Shown here: positions 1 to 8,175 of the stretch, piece after piece | Numbering within the stretch: position 1 is the first letter of the stretch | Layout of the letters: each line of letters starts with the position of its first letter | NCBI RefSeq assembly: GCF_016907695.1 | Contig: NZ_JAFBCK010000001.1 | Coordinates: 2,721,001-2,785,000, forward strand | DNA from: Actinokineospora baliensis | GTDB taxonomy: Bacteria; Actinomycetota; Actinomycetes; Mycobacteriales; Pseudonocardiaceae | Direction of reading: 5' to 3' | DNA: 64,000 nt | Program-made: the position numbers and the translations under genes | The notes under the pieces: generated by a model | What the model saw: the letters and a program-made list of their open reading frames with translations, nothing else | Databases searched by the model: none | What the model was told of the DNA's origin: nothing

Positions 1-211
1 GGTGTGGTCCGGCTGGGCGGACGACATGCTCGCCGCCACCTCCATGAACGGCCGGGCGCAGTACTGGCGAAACGTGTGCGCGGGAGCGGTGCACCACCAC
101 GAGATGATCGCTACCCAGCTCGGTAGGCTTGAGCCGCTCGAACCGCAGAAAGCATTGCGGCACTGGGCCGAACTCCCGTTGTGGCCAAGCGACACCGCAG
201 CCGTGCGGTAG
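1..211 (+). CDS. C-terminal part of an unrecognised protein (5' truncated by window edge)
   Basis: An open frame enters the window in phase at base 2 and stops with TAG at 209-211, giving about 69 residues. The segment is rich in Trp, His and Ala and includes an HHHEM stretch. I see no signal peptide, membrane segment or familiar motif and cannot assign a family. It could also be a short gene starting at the GTG at base 2, but with no upstream sequence a truncated longer gene is more likely. It converges on the next gene with only 3 bases between the stops. Confidence 0.35.
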   Translation, partial: VWSGWADDMLAATSMNGRAQYWRNVCAGAVHHHEMIATQLGRLEPLEPQKALRHWAELPLWPSDTAAVR

Positions 212-214
212 CGG

Positions 215-868
215 TCAACCGGCCAGCTCGTGGAAGATTGCCTCGCTGAACCACCATGCTGCCGCGGTCGGTTGCCAATCGGCCACGGCCTCCGGTTCGA
301 CGATGACCTCGGCCTCTCGGCCGAAGCTCACAGCGAGCCCGACCCCACCCCGACGTGCGAGCGCCACCGCTGGGCCGATGTCCTCCGGCGCCGACCGCAG
401 AAGCGTGAGGCGCGAGCAGTAGGCCGCGAACCTGGACGCGCGCAGGAGGCCAGTGCGCCAGTGGTCGGTCCGGACGATCGCCAGCAGCGGGTTGAGGACT
501 GGGACTGCCGCTCGCACGACCTGCCCGTCGCCGATGTCGACCACACCAGGTGGCATCCGGCGCAGCGCCGCCCGGGTGGTCGCGTCCAGCGACCCCATCG
601 GGACCGGCAGACCGGCCGGAAGTGTCATGAGCGTGTCGATGAGGTTCAGATCATGGAGTCCGGACAGCCCGTGGGCGGCCCTGCGTCCGCGCTCGTGGTC
701 GTCTACCTGGCAGGCGAACCAGGCGCTGGTGTCGAAAACCCGGGCTCGTACCCAGGTCAACCCCGGCCTGGCCCAAGCGGGCAGGAGGGTTGGTTCCAGG
801 TGCGACAGCGCGGAGTAAGCGTTCAACGATCCACCCCGGCTACCCCAATCCGCTCCGCGAGCACCCAT
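215..868 (-). CDS. Hypothetical protein downstream of the glycosyltransferase
   Basis: A 217-codon frame starts at ATG 868 and ends with TGA at 215-217. The protein is mixed alpha/beta in composition, with no signal peptide or long hydrophobic helix. It contains a VFDTSAWFACQVDD stretch and a C-terminal WWFSEAIFHEL segment. I do not recognise a family. It lies 90 bases downstream of the glycosyltransferase on the same strand, so it may be a distal member of the exosortase-side operon, but the gap also allows an independent unit. A shorter start inside the first 40 codons is possible. Confidence 0.5.
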   Translation of the reverse strand: MGARGADWGSRGGSLNAYSALSHLEPTLLPAWARPGLTWVRARVFDTSAWFACQVDDHERGRRAAHGLSGLHDLNLIDTLMTLPAGLPVPMGSLDATTRAALRRMPPGVVDIGDGQVVRAAVPVLNPLLAIVRTDHWRTGLLRASRFAAYCSRLTLLRSAPEDIGPAVALARRGGVGLAVSFGREAEVIVEPEAVADWQPTAAAWWFSEAIFHELAG

Positions 869-958
869 CTTCTCGCACGGGCCCGTGTCCCGCGCGATCA
901 GCGCACGACTCAGCCTAGCGGAGTTCTGTCTGGTGAAGGGCCAATGTGGACAGTAGTG

Positions 959-2329
959 TTAGTGGTCCAAGGACACGACGCCGCCGCGGGCTTCTTCGTT
1001 GCGGCGGGTTTTGCTCCAGCCGTTCTGGCCGCGGACCAGGCGGGTCACCGCGCGCCAGGACGTGATGTAGAAGGTGTAGATGTACACGGCGTAGGCCAGG
1101 CCGTACCCCAGTGATCGCAGCAGGCCCTTGCCCGGTTCGCACCGCCGCCGGTAGATCGGGCCCCAGATCACGAAGGGCAGCAGGCCGAACGCCCCGTAGG
1201 TCAGGAACAGCAGCCACGCGCCGCCGGTGAACCACGACCACACGGCGTCGAAGTCGGTGGCGGCTCGCGCGCCGAGCAGCAGGAACGGGATCGGGTAGAT
1301 CAGCGTTCCCAGCAGCTGCATCCAGGGCTGCGCCAGGTAGTAGAGCATCTCCGCCGCGCCGAGCGTGGACAGGTGGGTGGAGTCGAAGATCCGGCGGACG
1401 TAGCGGCCGCACTGCATCGTGCCCTGGCCCCAGCGGGTGCGTTGGGCCAGGAACCGGCGCAGGCTGTAGAGGGCTTCCTGGTCCACGTGCGTGTCCATGG
1501 TGAACCCGGTCTTCCAGCCCGCGGTCAGCAGGTGCACCCCGAGTTCGAAGTCCTCGAGCAGCGCGCCCCGCCACGGCCCCAGCGCGTGGGTGATCGAGTC
1601 GAGCGCGGACAGGCGGGTGAACTGGCCGTTGCCGCCCATGGCGATGGTGCCGGTCTTGCCGCGCGACATCTGGATGGCGGCGATGGCGCTGCGGAACTCC
1701 AGGTCCTGCATGCGCACCATGGCCTGGCCGAACTTGCGGGACCAGTAGGACCCCTCCGGCGGGGCGGTTCCCCGGTTGCTCATCCGGACGTCGACCTGGA
1801 CGGCCCCCACCTTCGGGTCGCCGAAGAGGTGGTCGGCGGCGCAGACGGACAGGCAGTTGGCGGCGGGGCGGCCGTCGGCGTCCACCACGATGATGACGGC
1901 GCGGTCGGTGTCGGCGTGCTTGCCCATCCAGCTCTTGAGCGCCCGGTACGCGGAGTTGAGGGCCGCGCCCTTGCCGGTGCGGGCGTTGGGCAGCCTGCGG
2001 CAGACCAGGTGCAGCAGCCGGTCACCGCCGTGGCGGGGGCCTTGGAGCGCCCGCACCACGCCGACGGTGTCGTCGCCGGAGTCGTCGTCGATCACCCAGA
2101 CGTGGGCGTGCGGGAAGGTGCCGCGCAGGTAGCGCACGGTGGCCCCGATGACGGCTTGCTCGTCGCGGCAGGGGACGAAGAAGTGCCACTCCAACCGGTG
2201 CGGGTCACCGGGGGCCGCGCGCCGGTGCCGCAGGTACGGGACCACGATCAGGCACACGTAGGTCATGAACGCGACGCTCATCGTCAGCGCCAGCGCCTGG
2301 GTGAAGCCGAGCAGCAGCGCGAGGTTCAC
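959..2329 (-). CDS. Processive family-2 membrane glycosyltransferase of the exosortase locus
   Basis: The product (456 residues) polymerises or transfers sugars from a nucleotide-sugar donor at the membrane. It has an N-terminal hydrophobic helix (about 8-32), then a GT2 core with VIDDDSGDD (79-87), a DAD metal-binding motif at 150-152, an ED pair at 259-260 and a Q-RTRW signature at 296-300. This D,D,D,Q(R)xRW set is typical of cellulose/chitin-synthase-like processive enzymes. Several membrane helices follow (about 325-420). I chose GTG at 2329 because it forms a GTGA overlap with the exosortase stop, which implies translational coupling. An upstream extension to 2605 would only read through the exosortase gene in another frame. 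The sugar is unknown; an epimerase gene nearby suggests a ManNAc-derived donor, by inference. Confidence 0.85.
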   Translation of the reverse strand: MNLALLLGFTQALALTMSVAFMTYVCLIVVPYLRHRRAAPGDPHRLEWHFFVPCRDEQAVIGATVRYLRGTFPHAHVWVIDDDSGDDTVGVVRALQGPRHGGDRLLHLVCRRLPNARTGKGAALNSAYRALKSWMGKHADTDRAVIIVVDADGRPAANCLSVCAADHLFGDPKVGAVQVDVRMSNRGTAPPEGSYWSRKFGQAMVRMQDLEFRSAIAAIQMSRGKTGTIAMGGNGQFTRLSALDSITHALGPWRGALLEDFELGVHLLTAGWKTGFTMDTHVDQEALYSLRRFLAQRTRWGQGTMQCGRYVRRIFDSTHLSTLGAAEMLYYLAQPWMQLLGTLIYPIPFLLLGARAATDFDAVWSWFTGGAWLLFLTYGAFGLLPFVIWGPIYRRRCEPGKGLLRSLGYGLAYAVYIYTFYITSWRAVTRLVRGQNGWSKTRRNEEARGGVVSLDH

Positions 2330-2847
2330 CGCGTGGCCTGCCAGACGAACAGCACGAGGGCGGCCGCGCCGCCGATCACGCTGACCATCGAGCCCAGGAA
2401 CGTGTGCCCCCAGTAGTAGCCCTGGTCGGTGCCGAGCCAGTCGATCAGGCCGACCAGGGTCAGCACGCGCAGCTGGTTGACCGCGATGACCACGGCGGTC
2501 GCCACGGCCAGCGCGCCGAGGACCCGGCCCGCGATGCGACCGCGCAACGCGATCATCACCGCCGCGATCACCAGCAGCGGCAGCACCAGGAACGCCGAGG
2601 TGCACTCCGGACTCATCCGCAGCCCGAACGCGGTGTCGGACCCGAGTCCGAAGTAGACGGTCTGTCGCTCGGGGACCAGGAGGACCCCGGACGAGGTGGT
2701 GATCCGCAGGATCCCGCTCGCCAGCGCCATCTCCGCGGTCCGGTACAGCCGGTTGCCGATCACCAGCGCCACCGCGAGCGCCAGCAGCGGCACCGCGATG
2801 AGCTTGGTCGTGGATCGGGGCACCGGCAGCGAGTGGGCCTGCGCCAC
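2326..2847 (-). CDS. Exosortase (archaeosortase/exosortase family transpeptidase)
   Basis: Exosortases are polytopic membrane cysteine transpeptidases that cut C-terminal sorting signals. This 173-residue protein shows the three conserved residues in order: Cys82 in a PECTSAF segment, Arg127 in NQLRVLT and His148 in YYWGHTF, each in or next to a hydrophobic helix. GTG at 2847 is preceded by a strong AAGGAAGGAG ribosome site on the minus strand; a longer frame upstream looks like non-coding sequence. Its stop overlaps the glycosyltransferase start. The likely substrate is the divergent secreted protein at 3142. The arrangement resembles the actinobacterial exosortase P type recalled from family nomenclature; the subtype is an inference. 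Confidence 0.85.
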   Translation of the reverse strand: MAQAHSLPVPRSTTKLIAVPLLALAVALVIGNRLYRTAEMALASGILRITTSSGVLLVPERQTVYFGLGSDTAFGLRMSPECTSAFLVLPLLVIAAVMIALRGRIAGRVLGALAVATAVVIAVNQLRVLTLVGLIDWLGTDQGYYWGHTFLGSMVSVIGGAAALVLFVWQATR

Positions 2848-3141
2848 CGCTGCTCCTTCCTTGCCCGTGCGTCGTTCACCCGACGCTCGTGGAATTCCAT
2901 CGGCCACCCCACCACCAGGGCTGCATCCGCGATCCGGGTGATGTCGCACCGGGAATGGATGCACCCAGCGTCAGCGGAAATCCGAAACCGGGTCGTGATC
3001 CACACGATCGGGTTGCTTCCGGCCAGATGTGTGCTCTTTGCCCCCGGTGCCGGCGATACGCCCACCGCAAGCCCCGGTCCCCACCGCACTCCCGTGCGGA
3101 TCTCGTGGGCGGCGACTCTCGAATCCCTTTGGAGGAAACGG
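2848..3141. promoter_or_regulatory. Divergent intergenic region of the exosortase locus
   Basis: These 294 bases separate the two divergent arms of the locus and must hold both promoters. Ribosome sites are clear at each end (AAGGAAGGAG before 2847 on the minus strand, TTGGAGGAAA before 3142 on the plus strand). I cannot assign convincing -35/-10 boxes or an operator. Confidence 0.45.
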
Positions 3142-3873
3142 ATGTATCAGCGTTGGCTTCGCCGCGCCTGTGCCACGGGCGTGATCGCCGCGGTGGCGGT
3201 GTTGGCGGGCGCCACCCCGGCCGCCGCCGCCCCCGGCGACGGGTCCGCGTACGTGGCGAGCTCCGAGCTCGCGCTGCTCGGCCAGACCACGGCGAAGGTC
3301 GGTCCGCTGGCTCCCAGCAGCACCGAGGGCGTCACCTCCGCCCAGCTGGCGAGCCTGGACGTGGACGGCGTGGCGACCGCGGGGCTGGTGACCAGCGCTG
3401 CGAGCCGCGATGACCACACCGGTGTCGTGCACGCGGAGGCCAGCCTGGCCGACGTCTCCGTGCTGCTCTCCGAACTCGGCGACGTCGGGGCGATCAACGT
3501 CGCGTGCGATGCCACGCAGGCGGGCGTCACCGGTTCCACCACGCTGGCCGGGGTGGAGCTCAGCGTGGCGGACGTGCCGGTGGAGCCCGCTCCCAACACG
3601 ACCATCGGCGTGCCGGGGGTCGCGACCCTGGTGCTCAACGAGCAGATCCGCCACGCCGACGGCAGCCTCACCGTCAACGGGATCCACCTGCGACTCAACG
3701 CGCTGGTCGGTGAAGGCGACCTCGTCCTGGGCAGCGCCACCTGCGGTGTCGCCGCCCCGCCGATGCCGATGGCCTCCGGCGCGGGGCTCTGGGCGGGCCT
3801 CGCCCTCCTCGCGCTGGTGGCTGTACCCGTTGGTGTCACGGCAATCCGGCGCCGTCGCGTCGACACGGCGTGA
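3142..3873 (+). CDS. Secreted choice-of-anchor-P-like protein with C-terminal sorting signal
   Basis: The 243-residue product begins with a Sec signal peptide (RRAC, hydrophobic run, cleavage near Ala-rich residues 24-31). A beta-rich, Cys-poor extracellular domain follows, with one Cys in each half (CDAT and ATCG). The C-terminus is a tripartite sorting signal: an ASGAGLW motif, a hydrophobic helix and an RRRR basic tail. That layout suits an exosortase substrate. It resembles the choice-of-anchor P group paired with actinobacterial exosortases; this link is from family knowledge, not a search. The start is fixed by GGAGGAAACGG six bases upstream. The 53-residue LAMTG gene follows after 13 bases, so the two are probably cotranscribed. 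Confidence 0.75.
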   Translation: MYQRWLRRACATGVIAAVAVLAGATPAAAAPGDGSAYVASSELALLGQTTAKVGPLAPSSTEGVTSAQLASLDVDGVATAGLVTSAASRDDHTGVVHAEASLADVSVLLSELGDVGAINVACDATQAGVTGSTTLAGVELSVADVPVEPAPNTTIGVPGVATLVLNEQIRHADGSLTVNGIHLRLNALVGEGDLVLGSATCGVAAPPMPMASGAGLWAGLALLALVAVPVGVTAIRRRRVDTA

Positions 3874-3886
3874 GCGGGGGGCCACC

Positions 3887-4048
3887 ATGTACCGAGCACC
3901 CACCGGAGGTGCCGTTGGCGGCAGCGCGGGTCTGGCGATGACCGGCGCCGACGTCGGCTGGTGGATCGCGCTTGGCGTCGCCCTGCTGATCACCGGCTTC
4001 CTGCTGCTGCACGTCAACCGCCGCCGCGCCAGACGCGTGGCGGACTGA
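3887..4048 (+). CDS. 53-residue LAMTG-motif membrane mini-protein
   Basis: This small gene encodes little more than a sorting signal: a Gly-rich N-terminus, LAMTG at residues 16-20, a hydrophobic helix at about 24-43 and a basic tail (RRRARR). LAxTG is the signature cut by class E sortases in actinomycetes. Unusually, there is no N-terminal signal peptide and almost no mature domain, so the peptide may be a single-span membrane protein, a decoy, or a carrier that is joined to something else. A purine-rich ribosome site precedes ATG 3887. It follows the anchor-P-like gene by 13 bases. No sortase gene lies in the window. Confidence 0.65.
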   Translation: MYRAPTGGAVGGSAGLAMTGADVGWWIALGVALLITGFLLLHVNRRRARRVAD

Positions 4049-4051
4049 TCC

Positions 4052-4103
4052 GAAGTGGATCCCGGGCGCGCCCACCCTCCCCACCGGTCCCGGGATCCAC
4101 TTC
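4052..4103 (+). terminator. Strong inverted repeat, terminator-like
   Basis: GAAGTGGATCCCGGG at 4052-4066 is perfectly repeated in inverse at 4089-4103, giving a 15-bp stem with a 22-base loop immediately after the LAMTG gene stop. No T-run follows, so it may be an intrinsic attenuator or a processing hairpin rather than a classical terminator. It separates the sorting-substrate pair from the epimerase gene. Confidence 0.6.
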
Positions 4104-4124
4104 TCCCACCCCGAGGAACCCAGC

Positions 4125-5408
4125 ATGCGCAACGAAGTCCTGATCCTGGTCGGCACCAGACCGGAGGCGGTCAAGGCCGCGCCGGTCGCGCTCGCCGCCG
4201 CCGCCGCCGATCCCGACCTCGCCCCCTATGTCGTCCACAGTGGACAGCACCCCGGCATGGTCGAACAGGCCCTCGCCCCGTTCGGCCTCGGCCCGGACGA
4301 GGTGATGGTCGTCGACCGCCCCGCGGGTGGTCAGGCCGAGCTGCTCGGCGGACTCCTGCCCCGGCTCGACGCGATCCTGGCTCGCCGCGACCCCGGTGTC
4401 CTCTTGGTGCAGGGCGACACCACTACGACTCTCGCGGGCGCTCTAGCCGCGTTCTGGCGCGGCATTCCCGTGGTGCACTTGGAAGCGGGTTTGCGCACCG
4501 GTGACCTCGCGGCACCCTTCCCCGAAGAGGCCAACCGGCAGATGGTCGCCAGGATTGCCGCGCTGCACCTGGCCCCCACCGAGGACGCCGCCGCCGCTCT
4601 GCGGGCCGAAGCCATCCCCGCCACCGCGATCGAGGTCACCGGCAACACCGTCGTCGACGCCGTGCACCACATCGCCGCGGTCGACCTCCCGGCCGCGAGC
4701 GCGCCCCTCGCTCGGCTGGAGCGCGACCTCGACGGCACCGGCGGCAGGCTGGTCCTGGTGACCGTGCACCGCAGGGAATCCTGGGGTGCGCCGCTGGCCG
4801 GGATCCTCGGCGCGGTCCGCACCCTGGCCGACCGGCACAGCGATGTCCGGGTCCTCCTGCCCGCCCACCCCAACCCGGAGGTGCGCGCCCAGGTCGCTTC
4901 CGCGCTCGGCGGTCACCCCGGCATCGTGGTCACCGATCCGCTCGACTACCCCGACCTCGTGCGCGCGCTGCGCCGGGCGGCCCTGGTGATCACCGATTCC
5001 GGTGGTATCCAGGAGGAAGCCCCCAGCTTCGGCGTCCCGGTCTTGGTCACCCGCGACGTCACCGAACGCATGGAGGCCGTCCGCGCGGGCTGCGCGCGCC
5101 TGGTCGGCACCGACCGCGGCACGCTGCTCGGGGAGGCCGAGCGGATCCTCGTCACCGGGCAGCGCGTGCCCGACACCGCCAACCCGTTCGGCGACGGGCG
5201 CGCCGCCGGACGGGTCTGCGCGGCGTTGAGCAGACTGCTCGCCGGTCAGCCGACCGTCGGCGTCCCGACGAGGGTGACGTTGGCGGCACGCAAACCCACG
5301 AGTGCTTTCTCGACGGTGGCCGCCGCGACCCCGGCGGTCAGCTCGAGCAGGACGGTGGTGGCGAACCCGGCCGTCGCCGCGTCGATGGCGGTCGCGCGCA
5401 CGCAGTGA
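4125..5408 (+). CDS. wecB: UDP-N-acetylglucosamine 2-epimerase (non-hydrolysing)
   Basis: WecB converts UDP-GlcNAc to UDP-ManNAc, a precursor for envelope polysaccharides. The sequence has the family hallmarks: VGTRPEAVKAAP near the start, QGDTTTT, HLEAGLRTGD, FPEEANR, VTVHRRES and the TDSGGIQEEAPSFGVPVL loop that contacts the nucleotide. ATG 4125 follows a GAGG site. The conserved fold ends near residue 373. About 54 further residues are antisense to the 3' end of pncA and look like run-on translation past the usual end. Its position after the exosortase substrates suggests it supplies a ManNAc-type donor for the nearby glycosyltransferase; this is an inference. Confidence 0.88.
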   Translation: MRNEVLILVGTRPEAVKAAPVALAAAAADPDLAPYVVHSGQHPGMVEQALAPFGLGPDEVMVVDRPAGGQAELLGGLLPRLDAILARRDPGVLLVQGDTTTTLAGALAAFWRGIPVVHLEAGLRTGDLAAPFPEEANRQMVARIAALHLAPTEDAAAALRAEAIPATAIEVTGNTVVDAVHHIAAVDLPAASAPLARLERDLDGTGGRLVLVTVHRRESWGAPLAGILGAVRTLADRHSDVRVLLPAHPNPEVRAQVASALGGHPGIVVTDPLDYPDLVRALRRAALVITDSGGIQEEAPSFGVPVLVTRDVTERMEAVRAGCARLVGTDRGTLLGEAERILVTGQRVPDTANPFGDGRAAGRVCAALSRLLAGQPTVGVPTRVTLAARKPTSAFSTVAAATPAVSSSRTVVANPAVAASMAVARTQ

Positions 5409-5827
5409 TCGGTCGCGATCCCCACGACGTCCACCCGGTCGACCCCGCGCTCCCGGAGCCAATCGGCTAGCGACACCTCTGCGGGCCCTACGCCCTCGAA
5501 CCCCGAGTAGGCCGCGGCGTAGGCGCCCTTGGAGAACACCGCCTCGATCGGCGCGACATCCAGCGCGGGGTGGAACGAGGCACCCGACGTGTCGACGACG
5601 CAGTGCACCGGCCAGCTGTCGACGTAGTCCGGGGAATCGCTGAAGTGCGCGCCCGGGTCGATGTGGAAGTCCCGGGTGGCGACCACGTGGTCGTAGTTCG
5701 ACGACGCGACGTGCGCGGAGATCGCCGCGGCTACCGCGGCGCCGCCGGTCACGGCCAGCGACCCGCCCTCGCAGAAGTCGTTCTGCACGTCGACGACGAT
5801 CAACGCGGACTTGCCCAAGTCGCTCAT
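5246..5827 (-). CDS. pncA: Nicotinamidase (pyrazinamidase family)
   Basis: The enzyme hydrolyses nicotinamide to nicotinate and ammonia in NAD salvage. The 193-residue protein shows the catalytic triad Asp13 (VVDVQNDF), Lys100 (FSKGAY) and Cys142 (TDHCVRAT), and metal ligands around Asp53, His55 and His61. I placed the start at ATG 5827, which shares its A with the pncB stop (TGATG) and has GGAG at good spacing; a GTG three bases upstream is too close to that site. The gene is translationally coupled to pncB, whose enzyme uses its product. Its last 163 bases overlap the 3' end of wecB on the other strand. Confidence 0.93.
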   Translation of the reverse strand: MSDLGKSALIVVDVQNDFCEGGSLAVTGGAAVAAAISAHVASSNYDHVVATRDFHIDPGAHFSDSPDYVDSWPVHCVVDTSGASFHPALDVAPIEAVFSKGAYAAAYSGFEGVGPAEVSLADWLRERGVDRVDVVGIATDHCVRATAIDAATAGFATTVLLELTAGVAAATVEKALVGLRAANVTLVGTPTVG

Positions 5828-7146
5828 CACTGCTCCAGGTACACGGTGGGGATGGCGGGTTCGCCCGCGGACAGCTTCAGGCCCTCCCAGGGGAGGCTGA
5901 CCAGTCCCTTGCGCACCCGGTTCCGGCTGTCCTCCAGCGTGGGCAGTTCGGCCACCTGTTGTCCACCGCGCATCAGGGGGATCTGCAGGAGCCGGTCGTG
6001 CTCGCCGAGTTCGGGGGCGGGCCCGTTGGCCGAGTAGACGACCTCTTCCAGCGCGGTGCCGGTCGGCTTGTGCCTGCGCAGCGCCGACTTCCGGCCGCCG
6101 CGCGACTCCTTGTGCGAGCTGCGCTTGGCCACCGGCCGCCCCTCCACCTCGACCAGCTTGTAGACCATCCCCGCGGTCGGGGCGCCGGAGCCGGTCACCA
6201 CCGAGGTGCCCACCCCGTAGGCGTCCACCGGCTCGGCCCGCAGCGACGCGATCGCGTACTCGTCCAGATCACCGGACACCACGATCCTGGTCTCGGTGGC
6301 GCCTAGACCGTCGAGTTGTTCGCGGGCCTGCCTTGCGAGCACGCCCACGTCACCGGAGTCGATGCGGATCGCGCCGAGACCGGTCCCGGCGACCTCCACC
6401 GCGGTCGCGATGCCCTGCGTGATGTCGTAGGTGTCCACGAGCAGGGTCGTGCTGACCCCCAGCGCGGAGACCTGCGCGGCGAACGCGGCGCGCTCGTCGT
6501 CGTGCAGCAGCGTGAACGCGTGCGCACAGGTGCCCGACGTCGGGATGCTGTAGGCGCTGCCCGCGGCCAGGTTGGACGTCGTGGAGAACCCGGCGATGTA
6601 AGAGGCCCTGGCAGACGAGATCGCGGCGACCTCGTGCGTGCGCCTAGAGCCCATCTCGATGATGGGTCGCCCGTTCGCCGCCCCGGCCATCCGCGCCGCC
6701 GCGGACACGATCGCGCTGTCGTGGTTGAGGATCGACAGGACCACCGTCTCGAGGATCACGGCATCGGCGAAGCTGCCGGTCACGGTCAGCACGGGGGAGC
6801 CGGGGAAGAACAACTCGCCCTCGGGGTAGCCGTCGACGTCGCCGCTGAAGCGGTAGTCGGCCAGCCACGCGAGGGTGGTGTCGTCCACGACCGAGTTGTC
6901 CCGCAGGTGCGCCAGTTCGGCCTCGCCGAACCGGAACGCGGTGATCGCCTCGACGACGCGGGCGGTCCCGCCGACCACCCCGTAGCGGCGGCCGTCGGGC
7001 AGCCTGCGGGTGAACACCTCGAACACGCACCCGCGAGCCGCGGTGCCGTCGGCCAGCGCCGCCGCCAGCATGGTCAGCTCGTAATGGTCGGTCAACAGCC
7101 CGGTGCTGACCGGACCCACTCCACTGGCACCCGCGCGCTCACCCAT
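5827..7146 (-). CDS. pncB: Nicotinate phosphoribosyltransferase
   Basis: This 439-residue enzyme joins nicotinate and PRPP to form nicotinate mononucleotide, the committed step of the Preiss-Handler pathway. Recognisable segments are TGLLTDHYELTM at the N-terminus, EMGSRRTHE, SAYSIPTSGTCAHAF, LLVDTYDI, IRIDSGDV and GVGTSVVTG, which together form the PRPP/nicotinate site. The length is typical of the actinobacterial enzyme. It is the first gene of a pncB-pncA operon and is divergent from clpS, an arrangement common in actinobacteria. Confidence 0.95.
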   Translation of the reverse strand: MGERAGASGVGPVSTGLLTDHYELTMLAAALADGTAARGCVFEVFTRRLPDGRRYGVVGGTARVVEAITAFRFGEAELAHLRDNSVVDDTTLAWLADYRFSGDVDGYPEGELFFPGSPVLTVTGSFADAVILETVVLSILNHDSAIVSAAARMAGAANGRPIIEMGSRRTHEVAAISSARASYIAGFSTTSNLAAGSAYSIPTSGTCAHAFTLLHDDERAAFAAQVSALGVSTTLLVDTYDITQGIATAVEVAGTGLGAIRIDSGDVGVLARQAREQLDGLGATETRIVVSGDLDEYAIASLRAEPVDAYGVGTSVVTGSGAPTAGMVYKLVEVEGRPVAKRSSHKESRGGRKSALRRHKPTGTALEEVVYSANGPAPELGEHDRLLQIPLMRGGQQVAELPTLEDSRNRVRKGLVSLPWEGLKLSAGEPAIPTVYLEQ

Positions 7147-7308
7147 GGTCAGAGCCTATGTCGTGTTTCCTCCCACCCCCGCCCCCACCTCGCCCAACCG
7201 GCCCGACGACCGCCCTGACCGGCCGCCACACCACGATCGGTGATCGGATACTCCGATCGAATGAAGATCCGCCGGTGTGGAGGAAACCGGTCATGCCACC
7301 ATTGACCC

Positions 7309-7608
7309 ATGACCGCAGCCGTCGACATGGAGCAGACGCAGGCGACGCCGTCGGGCTCGGAGGTGGTAGCCGAGGACCGGCCGTGGCAGACCGTCGTGTG
7401 GAACGATCCGGTCAACCTGATGTCGTACGTGACCTACGTCTTCCAGAAGCTCTTCGGCTACAGCCGGGACCAGGCCACGAAGCTGATGCTCGACGTGCAC
7501 CACGAGGGCAAGGCGATCGTGTCATCGGGCAGCAAGGACAAGGTCGAGGCCGACGTGGCGAAGCTGCACGCGGCGGGCCTCTGGGCGACGATGGAACACA
7601 CCTCGTGA
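7309..7608 (+). CDS. clpS: ATP-dependent Clp protease adaptor ClpS
   Basis: ClpS delivers N-degron substrates to ClpA/ClpC-ClpP. The 99-residue protein has the conserved core [16 protein letters not shown], followed by [13 protein letters not shown], which includes the residues that line the N-degron pocket and the ClpC contact. The first 22 residues are a variable tail. ATG 7309 has no close ribosome site; a GGAGG lies about 22 bases upstream and precedes an out-of-frame ATG at 7293, so the exact start is slightly uncertain. Its stop overlaps the DUF2017 start. Confidence 0.93.
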   Translation: MTAAVDMEQTQATPSGSEVVAEDRPWQTVVWNDPVNLMSYVTYVFQKLFGYSRDQATKLMLDVHHEGKAIVSSGSKDKVEADVAKLHAAGLWATMEHTS

Positions 7609-8165
7609 AACCGTGGAAGCGCAAGGGCGAGCTCGTGCACGCCGACATCGATCGGCAGGAGGCCGCGGTGCTGCGCGGTCTGGTGTCGCAGATCGACGAC
7701 ATGCTGCGGGCGCGCATCGAAGAGACCCCGCAGGACGAGCTCGCCGAGCTGACCGGCATCCGCACCGGCCCGTCGACCTCGCCGGACGACCCGATCCTGT
7801 CGCGGCTGCTGCCGGACTTCCACCGGCTCGACGACGACAACCCGAGCAAGGCCGACCTCGACTCGGCCGCGGTGCTGCGCTCGCTGCACGAGCCGACGCT
7901 GCTCGACCTCAAGACCGGTGTCGCCGCGGTGGTCCTGGAGACCTGCCCGATGTACGGCGGCGGCATCCGGCTGTCGCTGGAGCAGGCCGACGCCTGGCTG
8001 TCGGCGCTCAACGACGTGCGGCTGGCCCTGGGCACCGCGATCGAGGTCACCGAGGACATGCCCGACGAGCTGCCCGACGACGACCCGCGCAGCCCGCACC
8101 TGTCGGTCTACCACTGGCTGACCTGGGTGCAGGAGTCGCTGGTCCAGGCGCTGTCGACGCCGTGA
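7605..8165 (+). CDS. DUF2017 family protein
   Basis: This 186-residue actinobacterial protein of unknown function is almost always encoded next to clpS. It starts at GTG 7605 in a GTGA overlap with clpS, so coupled translation is likely. It is acidic and helical, opening with [26 protein letters not shown], and has no membrane segment or obvious catalytic motif. A link to Clp proteolysis or to the sulfur-carrier genes downstream is suggested only by the conserved neighbourhood. Confidence 0.88.
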   Translation: MKPWKRKGELVHADIDRQEAAVLRGLVSQIDDMLRARIEETPQDELAELTGIRTGPSTSPDDPILSRLLPDFHRLDDDNPSKADLDSAAVLRSLHEPTLLDLKTGVAAVVLETCPMYGGGIRLSLEQADAWLSALNDVRLALGTAIEVTEDMPDELPDDDPRSPHLSVYHWLTWVQESLVQALSTP

Positions 8166-8175
8166 CAGCGCCCCG

